A stretch of DNA of 25,468 nt from Bacillota bacterium. Its GTDB lineage: Bacteria; Bacillota; Clostridia; Christensenellales; Aristaeellaceae. The first letter of the stretch is position 1, and each line of letters starts with the position of its first letter. This document shows positions 1 to 8,557 of this stretch, piece by piece. Under the pieces are notes generated by a model, which was not told the origin of the DNA, ran no database searches, and saw only the letters and a list, made by a program, of their open reading frames with translations. The stretch spans positions 1 through 25,468 of the forward strand of contig JAEZHM010000155.1 in the NCBI GenBank assembly GCA_023416585.1, read 5' to 3'. The translations under genes and the position numbers were made by a program.

Positions 1-1656
1 AAAAAGAACGGGCATAGATATTGGGGTCTGTGCCCGTTTCACAACGAAAAGTCAGCCTCTTTTACCGTGGACAGCCAACGTCAGCTGTATTACTGCTTTG
101 GTTGCAAGGCAGGGGGCAGCGTGATCCAGTTCGTAATGGAAATGGAGCGCATGGATTTTCAAGAAGCGGTGCTTCACCTGGCCGAAAGGCTGCATATGAC
201 CCCGCCAGAGGTGAAGGAAGACGAAGCGTATAAGGCGGCAAGAACGCTGAAGGAGAGGCTGATAAGCGCCAACCGGGCTGCCGCCCAATTTTATCATCAA
301 CGGCTGCACGCCAGGGAAGGCGAAACCCTGCTTAACTACCTAAAAGGCCGCGGGCTGGACGACGGGGTGATCCGCAAATTCGGTCTGGGCGCCGCTACCG
401 GAGGCCGTGCAGATCTGACAGATTACTTGCTCTCCCAAGGCTATACCCTGGACGAGACCCAAAAAGCGGGCTTAACAATCCTTCGGGAAGGCAAGACCAT
501 TGATATGTTCCGCAACAGGGCCATGTTTCCCATCATCGACCTGTACGGGCAGGTGCTGGGGTTCGGCGGCCGGGCCACAGGAGACGCAAAACCCAAGTAT
601 CTCAATACGCCGGATACCCCGGCCTTCAACAAACGGCTGGGGGTGTACGCCGCCAATCTTCTGCGCAAGGTGCGCAACCTTCAAAGGGTGATCCTGGTAG
701 AAGGGTATATGGATGTGGTGGCGCTTTCCCAGTTCGGCGTGGAGGGCGTGGTAGCCACATTAGGCACTTCCCTCACCCAGGAACAGGCGCGGCTGCTTAA
801 GCGCTTTGCGCCCCAGGTGTGGGTTGCTTATGACGGAGACAGCGCCGGCCAGCACGCGATACTCAGGGCACTGGATATCTTCGAGGCTGAGAGCATTCCC
901 GCCAAGGTTTTGTCTTTCCCTGATAACCTGGACCCGGATGAGTATATCCGCCGGGATGGCTTGACCGCCTTTACGGAGCTTGACCCCATGAGCCCTGCAG
1001 AATACCGTATGGAACGCAAAGCGGAGGAATTTGATCTGTCCACCCAGGATGGGCGGACGGAATACGCCAAGGCTTGCGCCGAGATACTGCGCCGGGTGAC
1101 CCAGCCTGTAGAGCTGGAAAACCATTTGCAAAAGCTTGTTTTGCAGACCGGCTTTCCCAAAGAAGTACTTCAGGCACAAATTGGTATTTTCTTGCCGCCT
1201 GTCAAGAATAGCGCTTCCCCCCAAAGGGAAAGATTATCCACAAGGGCGGAAGACTTGCCGGACAGGGCAGAGCAGTCTCTTTTGTCCCTGCTGGCTACTG
1301 GGAGGCTGCCAAGCGGCACCATAACCCACGAAGAATTCAAGGACCCGTTTATGAAGCAATTATGCCAGGAGCTGCAAAACGGCGCTACGCCTGCGGAGCT
1401 TATGGAATCGCAAACGGATGAAAAAAACCGCAGCCTGGCCGCCGAGATTTTTACAGCGCCCATCGAAGGCGAGCCGGATACGCTGATGCGTATGGCAGAG
1501 GACTGTCTGGACAAGCTGCGAAGGCAACGCATTGAGGCCAAACTTACCGAACTGAAGCTTCAGATTCCCACCCTCAAGGGAAAGGAAAAGGAAGCGGCCC
1601 TTAACGAAACGGTTGCGCTGATGCAGCGCCTGAACCAACTCAAACCAGGCAGATAA
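1..1656 (+). CDS. dnaG: DNA primase DnaG, 5'-truncated by window edge
   Basis: DNA primase makes the RNA primers for chromosome replication at the fork, working with the replicative helicase. The reading frame is open from base 1, so the true start lies upstream. About 551 residues are visible, and I estimate 30-40 are missing. The CHC2 zinc finger is partly present: CPFH at visible residues 11-14 and CFGC at 32-35 supply the Cys-His-Cys-Cys ligands. The TOPRIM catalytic core carries EGYMDV near residues 234-239 and YDGDSAG near 277-283, the expected acidic metal-binding residues. The C-terminal part is the variable helicase-binding region. rpoD follows after 81 bases in the same direction, the usual dnaG-sigA order of Bacillota. 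The identification is firm. Confidence 0.97.
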   Translation, partial: KKNGHRYWGLCPFHNEKSASFTVDSQRQLYYCFGCKAGGSVIQFVMEMERMDFQEAVLHLAERLHMTPPEVKEDEAYKAARTLKERLISANRAAAQFYHQRLHAREGETLLNYLKGRGLDDGVIRKFGLGAATGGRADLTDYLLSQGYTLDETQKAGLTILREGKTIDMFRNRAMFPIIDLYGQVLGFGGRATGDAKPKYLNTPDTPAFNKRLGVYAANLLRKVRNLQRVILVEGYMDVVALSQFGVEGVVATLGTSLTQEQARLLKRFAPQVWVAYDGDSAGQHAILRALDIFEAESIPAKVLSFPDNLDPDEYIRRDGLTAFTELDPMSPAEYRMERKAEEFDLSTQDGRTEYAKACAEILRRVTQPVELENHLQKLVLQTGFPKEVLQAQIGIFLPPVKNSASPQRERLSTRAEDLPDRAEQSLLSLLATGRLPSGTITHEEFKDPFMKQLCQELQNGATPAELMESQTDEKNRSLAAEIFTAPIEGEPDTLMRMAEDCLDKLRRQRIEAKLTELKLQIPTLKGKEKEAALNETVALMQRLNQLKPGR

Positions 1657-1737
1657 TGAACCGGCAACCTTCTGTTTTCGTTCCGGTCCTGCCGCTTCCG
1701 GGCTTTCCACCGCAGGTGGAGAAAAGGAGTGATTTTG

Positions 1738-2820
1738 TTGAGCATGACGCCCGATGCACGTCAAGCCAAACTCAACGACCTGTATGAACAGGGAAAAACC
1801 AAAGGGACCATGACGTACAAGGACATCATGAACCAGTTGGTAGAGTTCGAGATTGAGCCTGACCAATTCGATAAAATATTGGAAACCTTTGAAGCTCTTG
1901 GCGTGGATGTGGTCAATGAACTGGATCCCACAGAGCCGGAGTTGATTGCCGAACCGCTGGAGAAAATTGATCTTTCCGTACCGGAAGGCATCTCTATCGA
2001 TGACCCGGTGCGCATGTATTTAAAAGAAATCGGCAAGGTTCCCCTATTGACGGCCGATGAGGAAATTGAAATCGCCCAGCGCATGGAACTGGGTGATGAG
2101 GATGCCAAGCGCAAGCTGGCGGAAGCGAACCTCCGCCTGGTGGTATCCATTGCCAAGCGTTATGTTGGCCGCGGCATGCTGTTTCTGGACCTGATCCAGG
2201 AGGGCAACCTGGGTCTTATCAAGGCTGTGGAGAAATTCGATTACCGCAAGGGTTATAAGTTCTCCACCTATGCCACCTGGTGGATACGCCAAGCCATCAC
2301 CCGCGCCATCGCAGACCAGGCGCGTACCATACGTATCCCCGTACATATGGTGGAGACCATCAATAAGCTCATCCGCGTTTCCCGGCAGCTTTTACAGGAG
2401 TATGGCCGGGAGCCCACACCGGAAGAGATTGCAAAATCCATGGCCATCAGCGAAGGCAAGGTAAGGGAAATTATCAAGATCGCCCAGGAGCCCGTTTCGC
2501 TGGAAACGCCCATCGGCGAAGAGGAAGACAGCCACCTGGGAGACTTTATCCCCGATGATGACGCCCCTGCCCCTGCGGAAGCCGCTTCCTTCTCTTTGAT
2601 GAAGGAGCAGCTTTTGGACGTGCTGGATACATTAACCCCACGGGAAGAAAAGGTGCTCCGCCTGCGGTTTGGCCTGGACGACGGCCGCCAGCGTACCCTG
2701 GAGGAAGTAGGCCGTGAGTTTAGCGTGACCCGTGAGCGCATCCGCCAAATAGAAGCCAAGGCGCTTCGCAAACTCCGCCATCCCAGCCGCAGCAAAAAGC
2801 TGAAGGATTACCTGGACTAA
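1738..2820 (+). CDS. rpoD: RNA polymerase primary sigma factor RpoD (SigA)
   Basis: Housekeeping sigma factor that directs RNA polymerase to -10/-35 promoters. At 360 residues it is close to Bacillus SigA and lacks the long non-conserved insert of proteobacterial RpoD. Region 1.2 begins with DPVRMYLKEIG near residue 89. Region 2 contains the aromatic melting and -10 recognition segment with YATWWIRQAITRA. Region 4.2, the -35 binding helix-turn-helix, is at about 318-345 (RTLEEVGREF, then TRERIRQIEAKALRKLR). I chose the TTG at 1738 because AAAGGAG at 1723-1729 is 8 bases upstream. The GTG at 1729 overlaps that Shine-Dalgarno, and the ATG at 1744 is too far. A small hairpin (TCCACC/GGTGGA, 1706-1720) lies just ahead of the ribosome binding site. 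Identification firm; start likely. Confidence 0.97.
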   Translation: MSMTPDARQAKLNDLYEQGKTKGTMTYKDIMNQLVEFEIEPDQFDKILETFEALGVDVVNELDPTEPELIAEPLEKIDLSVPEGISIDDPVRMYLKEIGKVPLLTADEEIEIAQRMELGDEDAKRKLAEANLRLVVSIAKRYVGRGMLFLDLIQEGNLGLIKAVEKFDYRKGYKFSTYATWWIRQAITRAIADQARTIRIPVHMVETINKLIRVSRQLLQEYGREPTPEEIAKSMAISEGKVREIIKIAQEPVSLETPIGEEEDSHLGDFIPDDDAPAPAEAASFSLMKEQLLDVLDTLTPREEKVLRLRFGLDDGRQRTLEEVGREFSVTRERIRQIEAKALRKLRHPSRSKKLKDYLD

Positions 2821-2851
2821 ACCTTTCATATAAACTATACTGCATTTCCAT

Positions 2852-2880
2852 GGAGGGGAGGGGCGCGGCCCCTTCCCTCC
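2852..2880 (+). terminator. GC-rich hairpin after rpoD, possible terminator
   Basis: GGAGGG with GAGGGGC faces GGCCCCTT with CCCTCC, giving a long near-perfect stem 31 bases after the rpoD stop. The following bases (TTGTATAAAG) are not a true U tract, so it may be a partial terminator, an attenuator or an RNA-stabilising hairpin before the MutS-like gene. Confidence 0.45.
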
Positions 2881-2912
2881 TTGTATAAAGACAAATACGA
2901 AAGGGTACGCCT

Positions 2913-4616
2913 ATGGCCTCGTTTGGATTGCTGCTGCTCATGGTTTTGCCCGCCTACTTTATATATGCCATATCTTCTTCCCTAAAGGCAGCAAGGCAGC
3001 GCAGGGATGATGCGTCATCCCGTTTCGGCACATTTTTTATGCATCCACAGGAGGATATGGAGAGCCTTCGAGCTCAATGGGAGCTTCAAATGACGAAGGC
3101 CGGCCATGAGGTGGACGACATCACCTGGAACGACCTGGATATGGACCGGGTGTTTCACAAGATCAATTCCTGCCTTACCACGCCTGGAGAAGAAGCGTTG
3201 TATAACAGGCTGCGCTCCCTTAAGGAGACAGAGGATGAATGGGAAACGGCGCTGTCCGCTCTTGACGCAAACCCGGACCTCCGCTTAAAAATCCAAGCAT
3301 TGCTAGCAGGGTTTGGCAAAAACAGCGAAAGCGGAATGCCGGAACTTTTGCGCAATCCGGACAGCTACCGCTTGCCTTATGCCGGCCTTTTGCGTATAGC
3401 CGGTTTCCTGCCGCTGGCGGCGGTCCTTCTGTTTTTTCTACCGGTTCCCACAGGCACGGCCATTGTGGCACTGCTTCCCGCGCTTCTACTGAACGCCTAC
3501 CTGTATTACTGGGGTGGCAAAAAGCTGCAGGGCAGGCTGCATACCATACGGTATACCAAGTCGCTTCTCTGGTGCATAAGAAAGCTTACCCGCCTGCCCA
3601 TGCCTGAACCCCACGCTCTTAAGACAGCCATGCAGCAAGCATATAAGCCCTTTTCCCATCTGCGCGGCGCTTTCTCCGGAGCCGTACAGGAAGGTATGGC
3701 AGCTGGCGATATCGGCGGGCTCATGATGTTTGTACAAGTGTTTTTTCTCACCGAGCTGCGCGCCTACAACCGGGTCATGGCGCATATCGCGAAACATACC
3801 GGTGAGCTGGAAAGCCTGTATGAAGCTGTAGGCCGGCTCGATGTTATGATATCCACCCTTTCCCTGCGCAAAAGCCTGCCCAGGTTTTGCCTTCCCCATT
3901 TTCATGGGCAGATGGCCTTGCAAGTGGAAGACGCCGTGCATCCGCTGCTGGAAAAAGGCGTTGGCAACAGCGCAAACTTTCAGCACGGCGTGCTGATCAC
4001 CGGCTCCAACGCTTCGGGCAAGTCCACGTTTATAAAGACCCTGGCGGTAAACGCCATCCTGGCCCAGTCCATACATACCTGCGCCGCGTCATCCTTTGCA
4101 CTGCCCCGGGCCAGGGTGATGTCCTCCATGGCATTAAGGGACAATCTGGCGGGCGGTGAAAGCTATTTCGTGGTGGAAGTGAAGTCCTTCCGCCGTATTC
4201 TGCAGGCGGTAAAAACATCCCCCTGCCTATGCTTTGTGGATGAGATATTAAGGGGGACCAATACCGTTGAGCGCATCGCCGCATCCGCGGCGGTTTTAAG
4301 AAGCCTTCAGCAGGAAAACAGCTTATGTGTTGCCGCCACCCACGATATCGAGCTGACTGAGATCCTGAACGGCCTGTATGACAACTATCACTTTCAGGAA
4401 GAGCTGAAAGACAAGAGCATCCATTTTGATTACAAGCTGCGCCCAGGTCCTTCCCACACACGAAACGCGCTGCTCCTTCTGCAGGCTTTTGATTTTCCAG
4501 GTCTCGTGGTCAAGGATGCAATGGAAATGGTGAATTCCTTTGAGCAGGAACACCGCTGGTCCGCTGCGGATGCATTGGAAGGAGGCGATTCCCCTGCGCC
4601 TGCCTACGCTGGATGA
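2913..4616 (+). CDS. Membrane-anchored MutS-family ATPase (MutS domain V)
   Basis: A 567-residue protein with a MutS-type C-terminal ATPase and membrane segments. Residues 3-22 form a hydrophobic N-terminal segment. The central region resembles the MutS core/lever helices, and two hydrophobic stretches at about 156-200 look like a transmembrane hairpin. The ATPase has Walker A GSNASGKST near 364, the segment SYFVVEVKSF, Walker B CFVDEILRGTN near 440-450, and the switch ATHDIELTE near 475. I see no mismatch-recognition N-domain and no C-terminal Smr domain, so it is neither canonical MutS nor full-length MutS2. Similar membrane MutS-related proteins are known in Bacillota, but their role is not established to my knowledge. 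The start ATG has GAAAGGG 7 bases upstream. It overlaps the start region of trmK, so the two are likely co-translated. Confidence 0.85.
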   Translation: MASFGLLLLMVLPAYFIYAISSSLKAARQRRDDASSRFGTFFMHPQEDMESLRAQWELQMTKAGHEVDDITWNDLDMDRVFHKINSCLTTPGEEALYNRLRSLKETEDEWETALSALDANPDLRLKIQALLAGFGKNSESGMPELLRNPDSYRLPYAGLLRIAGFLPLAAVLLFFLPVPTGTAIVALLPALLLNAYLYYWGGKKLQGRLHTIRYTKSLLWCIRKLTRLPMPEPHALKTAMQQAYKPFSHLRGAFSGAVQEGMAAGDIGGLMMFVQVFFLTELRAYNRVMAHIAKHTGELESLYEAVGRLDVMISTLSLRKSLPRFCLPHFHGQMALQVEDAVHPLLEKGVGNSANFQHGVLITGSNASGKSTFIKTLAVNAILAQSIHTCAASSFALPRARVMSSMALRDNLAGGESYFVVEVKSFRRILQAVKTSPCLCFVDEILRGTNTVERIAASAAVLRSLQQENSLCVAATHDIELTEILNGLYDNYHFQEELKDKSIHFDYKLRPGPSHTRNALLLLQAFDFPGLVVKDAMEMVNSFEQEHRWSAADALEGGDSPAPAYAG

Positions 4617-5271
4617 AAGGCTTTTGGCTGCCGCTGACCTGTTTCCACCTTGCCGGCTGGGAGCGGACATCGGCGCCGACCACGGCCGGCTGCCCCTATA
4701 TTTGCTGGCTTCAGGCCGGTGTGAGCGCATGGTGGTATCGGATATCAGCGCACCGGCTCTTTCAAAAGCCAGGGAATTGATCACCCGCCATCACTTTGAT
4801 CACAGGGCTGCGTTTATTCAGGCCGACGGGCTGAATGCCCTTGCAGAACCTGCGCAGGCGGCCAGCCTGCTGGGCATGGGCGGGGATACCATGTGCGCCA
4901 TCCTGACCGCGGCGCCCCAAAGGCTTCATGGGGCCGCTTTGATCCTGTCGCCCCACACGGAGCTATATAAAGTGCGGGAGGTGCTGCATTTTATCGGCTA
5001 CCGAATCGAAAAAGAGTCCATCGCCCGGTCAGGCGGACGGTTTTACGTGATCATGCAAGCGCTGCCGGGTAACGCATCCTACACGGAAAAGGAATTGTTT
5101 CTGGGCCCGTGCCTATTAAGGGAGCGGCCGCCGCAATTTCAGGATTACCTGCGTTGGCGGCAGCGTGTGGCAGGTACTGCACTTAAGGCATTAAAGGATG
5201 CCGGAGACGATGACATGCGCATGGCGGAATGTTCGCGGCTTGATGCTTACATACGGGAGGAGTTGATATGA
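4570..5271 (+). CDS. trmK: tRNA (adenine(22)-N1)-methyltransferase TrmK
   Basis: SAM-dependent methyltransferase that makes m1A22 in tRNA. The Rossmann motif I is GADIGADHGRLPLYL near the N-terminus, followed by VVSDIS (motif II acidic residue) and the family segment LLGMGGDTM. From the ATG at 4570 the protein is 233 residues, the usual family length. The start is uncertain. AAGGAGG at 4579-4585 lies inside the reading frame, and an in-frame CTG at 4594 sits 8 bases after it, while the ATG at 4570 and a TTG at 4540 have poor ribosome binding sites. The start overlaps the end of the MutS-like gene. The stop overlaps the next ATG as ATGA, indicating translational coupling. The trmK-Nif3 pair beside sigA is conserved in Bacillota. 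Confidence 0.92.
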   Translation: MHWKEAIPLRLPTLDERLLAAADLFPPCRLGADIGADHGRLPLYLLASGRCERMVVSDISAPALSKARELITRHHFDHRAAFIQADGLNALAEPAQAASLLGMGGDTMCAILTAAPQRLHGAALILSPHTELYKVREVLHFIGYRIEKESIARSGGRFYVIMQALPGNASYTEKELFLGPCLLRERPPQFQDYLRWRQRVAGTALKALKDAGDDDMRMAECSRLDAYIREELI

Positions 5272-6044
5272 TGCTGACCGTAAAGGCCGTATACGACTGG
5301 ATGGACGGTTTTGCCCCATTCCAAACAGCGGAGGAATATGACAATGTTGGCCTTTTGACAGGCCGGTTCGACGCGCCGGTCACCCGAATTTTAACGGCGC
5401 TGGACTGTACCCTTCAGGTGGTGGAGGAAGCCATGCGGCTAAAGGCTGAACTGATCCTCACCCACCATCCTCTTATGTTCCACGCAAGAAAGAACCTGCG
5501 TGAGGATGATTCGGAAGGGCAAGTGCTGTGCGCGCTGATCCGAAACCACATTGCACTGATCAGCGCCCATACGAATCTGGACAGGGCGCCGGGCGGCATC
5601 AATGATGTACTTGGGCAGATGTTTACCCTTACAGGCATGCGGGGCGAAGGCTTCTTGCGCTGCGGAGAGCTGCCAAACAAAATGACGGCGGAAGAATTGC
5701 GGGATTTGGCAGCCCGGCTTCTGAATGCTCCTGTGCGTTTGTATGGCAGCCCGGAGACAAGAATTCATACCATTGCCGTAGGCAGCGGCGCGTATGACGA
5801 AGGCTTCCTGGAAGCCGCAACCTTAGGCGCACAGGCATATCTCACCGGTGAAGTGCGCCATCACAACGCTATTGACGCTGTGGCACGGGGGATGGTTCTG
5901 CTGGAAGGCGGCCACTATGCCACGGAAGCGCCTGGCCTTACCGCCTTTGGCGGCTGTTTACAAAAGGGTTTGGATAGGTTACAATACTCAGTGGAAATTA
6001 ACCATTTTTCGGGCGTTTCCTACCCTGGAGCGCTGAATCAGTAG
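5268..6044 (+). CDS. Nif3-like dinuclear metal center protein (YqfO family)
   Basis: Member of the Nif3/YqfO family, sometimes annotated as GTP cyclohydrolase I type 2; the cellular role is not settled. The metal-binding residues are visible: the THHP motif at 65-68, HTNLDRAPGG near 100, and GHYATE near 225. At 258 residues it is the short form, without the central PII-like insert found in the Bacillus protein. GGGAGGAG at 5255-5262 is well placed for ATG 5268, which overlaps the trmK stop by four bases. A short GGCGG/CCGCC hairpin (6060-6079) followed by TTTCCTTT lies after the stop and could weakly attenuate read-through into the next gene. Confidence 0.92.
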   Translation: MMLTVKAVYDWMDGFAPFQTAEEYDNVGLLTGRFDAPVTRILTALDCTLQVVEEAMRLKAELILTHHPLMFHARKNLREDDSEGQVLCALIRNHIALISAHTNLDRAPGGINDVLGQMFTLTGMRGEGFLRCGELPNKMTAEELRDLAARLLNAPVRLYGSPETRIHTIAVGSGAYDEGFLEAATLGAQAYLTGEVRHHNAIDAVARGMVLLEGGHYATEAPGLTAFGGCLQKGLDRLQYSVEINHFSGVSYPGALNQ

Positions 6045-6107
6045 TCTGTGTCAGGGACGGGCGGTCAAATTACGCCGCCTTTCCTTTAAATATGAGGAGG
6101 TCAAAGC

Positions 6108-6812
6108 ATGGATCAGTTGGAAATGCTCTGGGAGTATCAGCAGGCGGACATGGAGGCGGACCGGCTGGAAAATGAAATCCGCCGCTCCCCCAACCGTATC
6201 AAGCTGGTCAAGAGCCGGGACTTTTTAATGGAGCAGCAGAATACCATCAAGCGCATCGAAAATGAAGTCATGATCATGAGCGACCGCATTGATGTGATCC
6301 GCGATGCCATTTTACGGGCTGAGGAGCAGTTGAAGGCGTTTACAGCCAGGCTGGAAAAAGAGCTGCCCCAAACCATGGAGGATGCCAGGCAGCAGACCAA
6401 CGAGGCCCGCAAGCTGCTTGATACGCTCAACGGCTATGAGCAGGAAATGAAGCGCATCCGCAAGGACGCCGGGGACAGGGATCATCAGCAGCATGAAGTG
6501 CGCCTTCGCGCCGCCAAGGTAAAGGCGGAATTCGACCAGCTGAAGGCCACTTATGATGTGGAATACAAGGAGCGCATGGCCGCACTGGAAAAGCAGCGGG
6601 CGCTTGCAACCCAAAAGGCCAGGGGCATTCAGCCGGATTACTTGGAAAAGTATAAAAACATCAAGCTCCACAGCGTGCCTCCCATGGCACGGCTGCAAAA
6701 TGACCAGTGCGGCGGCTGCAACATGTCACTGCCATCGGTAGTGCTCAGAGCCATCAAAGCCGGCGGCACGATTGTGGAGTGCGAAACCTGCGGCCGGATG
6801 ATATTGCAATAA
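6108..6812 (+). CDS. Coiled-coil C4-type zinc ribbon protein
   Basis: A 234-residue protein made of a long, charged, heptad-like coiled coil (roughly residues 1-180) and a C-terminal zinc ribbon with Cys201, Cys204, Cys225 and Cys228 (CGGC, then CETC). This is the widespread bacterial family of C4 zinc-ribbon coiled-coil proteins often found next to Nif3-like genes. A nucleic-acid or ribosome-related role is suspected from the family but not shown here. GAGGAGG at 6094-6100 is 7 bases before the ATG. It is the last gene of the dnaG-rpoD cluster and is followed by a strong terminator. Confidence 0.9.
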   Translation: MDQLEMLWEYQQADMEADRLENEIRRSPNRIKLVKSRDFLMEQQNTIKRIENEVMIMSDRIDVIRDAILRAEEQLKAFTARLEKELPQTMEDARQQTNEARKLLDTLNGYEQEMKRIRKDAGDRDHQQHEVRLRAAKVKAEFDQLKATYDVEYKERMAALEKQRALATQKARGIQPDYLEKYKNIKLHSVPPMARLQNDQCGGCNMSLPSVVLRAIKAGGTIVECETCGRMILQ

Positions 6813-6834
6813 CATAGCGATCCATGTGCAAAGT

Positions 6835-6864
6835 AAAACCCACGCTGCGAAGGCGTGGGTTTTT
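6835..6864 (+). terminator. Rho-independent terminator, probably bidirectional
   Basis: AACCCACGC (6837-6845) pairs perfectly with GCGTGGGTT (6853-6861) around a 7-base loop, followed by a run of T. The A-run on the left side would give a U tract to transcripts on the minus strand, so it can also end the convergent epimerase gene. Confidence 0.9.
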
Positions 6865-6894
6865 GAATAGACACTCATGATGCATACAACAATA

Positions 6895-7881
6895 TCAGCC
6901 GTACTTTACCACCAGTTCATCCATTAAGGCATCCCATTCCATATCATAGCCCAGCCGTTCCGGGTGGCTTTCATACCAGGCGATCGTACGGCGGATGCCA
7001 GTTTCAAAGGGCACAGTGGCCACAAACCCCGGCACGAACGTTTTGATTTTCGTATTGTCAAAGATGGCTGTTTGAGACTTGTCGCCGGTGAGCGCGCCCC
7101 GCTCTTCCGGCAGCCGCTTCACAAGAGCATCGGTAGCGATATGCACTATTTCCGCCCTCTCACCCACGGCGCCGGCAATGATGTGAAGATACGCATCCCA
7201 GGTCATGGCCTCATCGCTGGTGATATGAAAGGAATGTCCCACCGCCTGCCTTTTCCCCATCAGGCCCACAAATGCCTTGGCAAAGTCGGTGTTGTGGGTC
7301 AGTGTCCAGAAGCTGGTACCGTCCCCCGGCACCACGATAGGCTTGTGGGCTTTTATCCTGTGGATGAGGGAATAGCGCATGGCACGGGAATTGAGCACCC
7401 AGGGAATGCATCTGTCGCCGTATGTATAGGAGGGCCGAACGATGGTCACCGGAAAGCCTTCCGCCCTGTACGCCTCATTGAAGCATAATTCGCAGGCGAT
7501 CTTCTGCCTGGCGTATTCCGAAAAGGGGTTCCCAAGCGGCGTTCCCTCGGTGACCAGATAATGAACCGGCGGCTTCTGATATACCGTGGCACTGGAGATG
7601 AACAGGAACTGGTCCGTTCTTCCGCCAAACAGTTCTATGTTTTGCCTGGCCTGTTCCGGAGTGAAGGTCAAATAGTCGCAGACCACATCAAAGGTTTGTC
7701 CGGCCAGTGCTTTTTCCATGGCCACCCTTTCACGCACGTCGGCATGGATCTGCCTTACACCCTCCGGTACATCTTTTTGATTGCCCCGGTTTAAAATGGT
7801 CACGTCCAGTCCCGTTTCCAAAGCCCGGACGGTCACAGCCGTGCTGATGGTTCCCGTACCGCCGATGATCAGCGCTTTCAC
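6895..7881 (-). CDS. NAD-dependent epimerase/dehydratase (extended SDR)
   Basis: Extended short-chain dehydrogenase/reductase with an N-terminal Rossmann fold. The dinucleotide motif is GGTGTIS at residues 7-13, and a YxxxK active-site pair is seen in SEYARQKIACE. Such enzymes act on nucleotide sugars or related substrates; the specific substrate cannot be read from the sequence. I prefer the GTG at 7881, which gives MKALIIGG and has AAAGAGG 9 bases upstream. The ATG at 7890 used by simple ORF calling touches that Shine-Dalgarno with no spacing. The protein is then 328 residues. It is a single gene, convergent with the zinc-ribbon gene and divergent from pgsA. Confidence 0.88.
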   Translation of the reverse strand: MKALIIGGTGTISTAVTVRALETGLDVTILNRGNQKDVPEGVRQIHADVRERVAMEKALAGQTFDVVCDYLTFTPEQARQNIELFGGRTDQFLFISSATVYQKPPVHYLVTEGTPLGNPFSEYARQKIACELCFNEAYRAEGFPVTIVRPSYTYGDRCIPWVLNSRAMRYSLIHRIKAHKPIVVPGDGTSFWTLTHNTDFAKAFVGLMGKRQAVGHSFHITSDEAMTWDAYLHIIAGAVGERAEIVHIATDALVKRLPEERGALTGDKSQTAIFDNTKIKTFVPGFVATVPFETGIRRTIAWYESHPERLGYDMEWDALMDELVVKYG

Positions 7882-7926
7882 CGTTATCATCCTCTTTCTG
7901 ATGGCTTTTCGTCTTGCACCGCTGGC

Positions 7927-7960
7927 AAATTTTTTAAGTTGTGTTATGATATATATAAAA
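7927..7960 (+). promoter_or_regulatory. AT-rich promoter-like region before pgsA
   Basis: An AT-rich stretch in an otherwise GC-rich region, with a -10-like TATGAT at 7945-7950 and a following TATATATAAAA. No convincing -35 box at the right distance, so this is tentative. Confidence 0.3.
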
Positions 7961-7992
7961 GGCGCATATGGAAAACCAAGGAGGGTTCTTAA

Positions 7993-8553
7993 GTGGACAA
8001 AACGCGGGAAAACATATGGAATGTGCCGAATATACTGACCATGATACGCGCTGCGCTGATTCCCGTATTTCTTGTGCTTTATTACTCATCCCTGCGATAT
8101 GCGGCGCTGACGGTATTTTTGCTGGCCAGCGCAACCGATCTGCTGGATGGATATATCGCCCGAAAGTATAACCTGATCACCAACTTCGGTAAGCTGATGG
8201 ATCCCTTGGCCGACAAGCTGATGGTAATATCCGTACTGCTTGTTCAAACGGTCAGCGGAATCCTGCCCGCGGCGGCCGTCATCATCGTTGTTTTGAAGGA
8301 ATTACTGATGGTGCTGGGCGGCATGTTTATGCTGAAAAAGGGAATTGTCGTTTATAGCGAGCCCGTTGGCAAAGCAGCCCAATTTCTCTTCATTGTAGCC
8401 TTGTCCCTTTCCTTCTTCCACCAGGATTTCCTTACAGCAGGAGCCTTGCAGTGGGATATGCTGACATTATGGGTTTCCGTTGGCCTGACGCTGCTCGCTT
8501 TGGCTTTCTATGCCCGCCGTGCGCTGGAAAAGCTGCGGGCAGTACGAAAATAA
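7993..8553 (+). CDS. pgsA: CDP-diacylglycerol--glycerol-3-phosphate 3-phosphatidyltransferase
   Basis: Integral membrane enzyme that makes phosphatidylglycerophosphate, the first committed step to phosphatidylglycerol. The CDP-alcohol phosphatidyltransferase signature is complete: Asp49, Asp52-Gly53, Ala56-Arg57, Gly66, Asp70 and Asp74. The N-terminus WNVPNILTMIR is typical of PgsA, and the rest is a series of hydrophobic helices. Length 186 residues is normal. The GTG start at 7993 has AAGGAGGG at 7978-7985, 7 bases upstream. It ends 4 bases from the convergent cupin gene. Among CDP-OH enzymes PgsA is the best fit; a cardiolipin-type synthase is less likely. Confidence 0.92.
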   Translation: MDKTRENIWNVPNILTMIRAALIPVFLVLYYSSLRYAALTVFLLASATDLLDGYIARKYNLITNFGKLMDPLADKLMVISVLLVQTVSGILPAAAVIIVVLKELLMVLGGMFMLKKGIVVYSEPVGKAAQFLFIVALSLSFFHQDFLTAGALQWDMLTLWVSVGLTLLALAFYARRALEKLRAVRK

Positions 8554-8557
8554 ACAC

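Noticed and set aside
3486..4076. 196-residue minus-strand frame
   Set aside because: Antisense to the MutS-like ATPase, including its Walker A region; no independent support.
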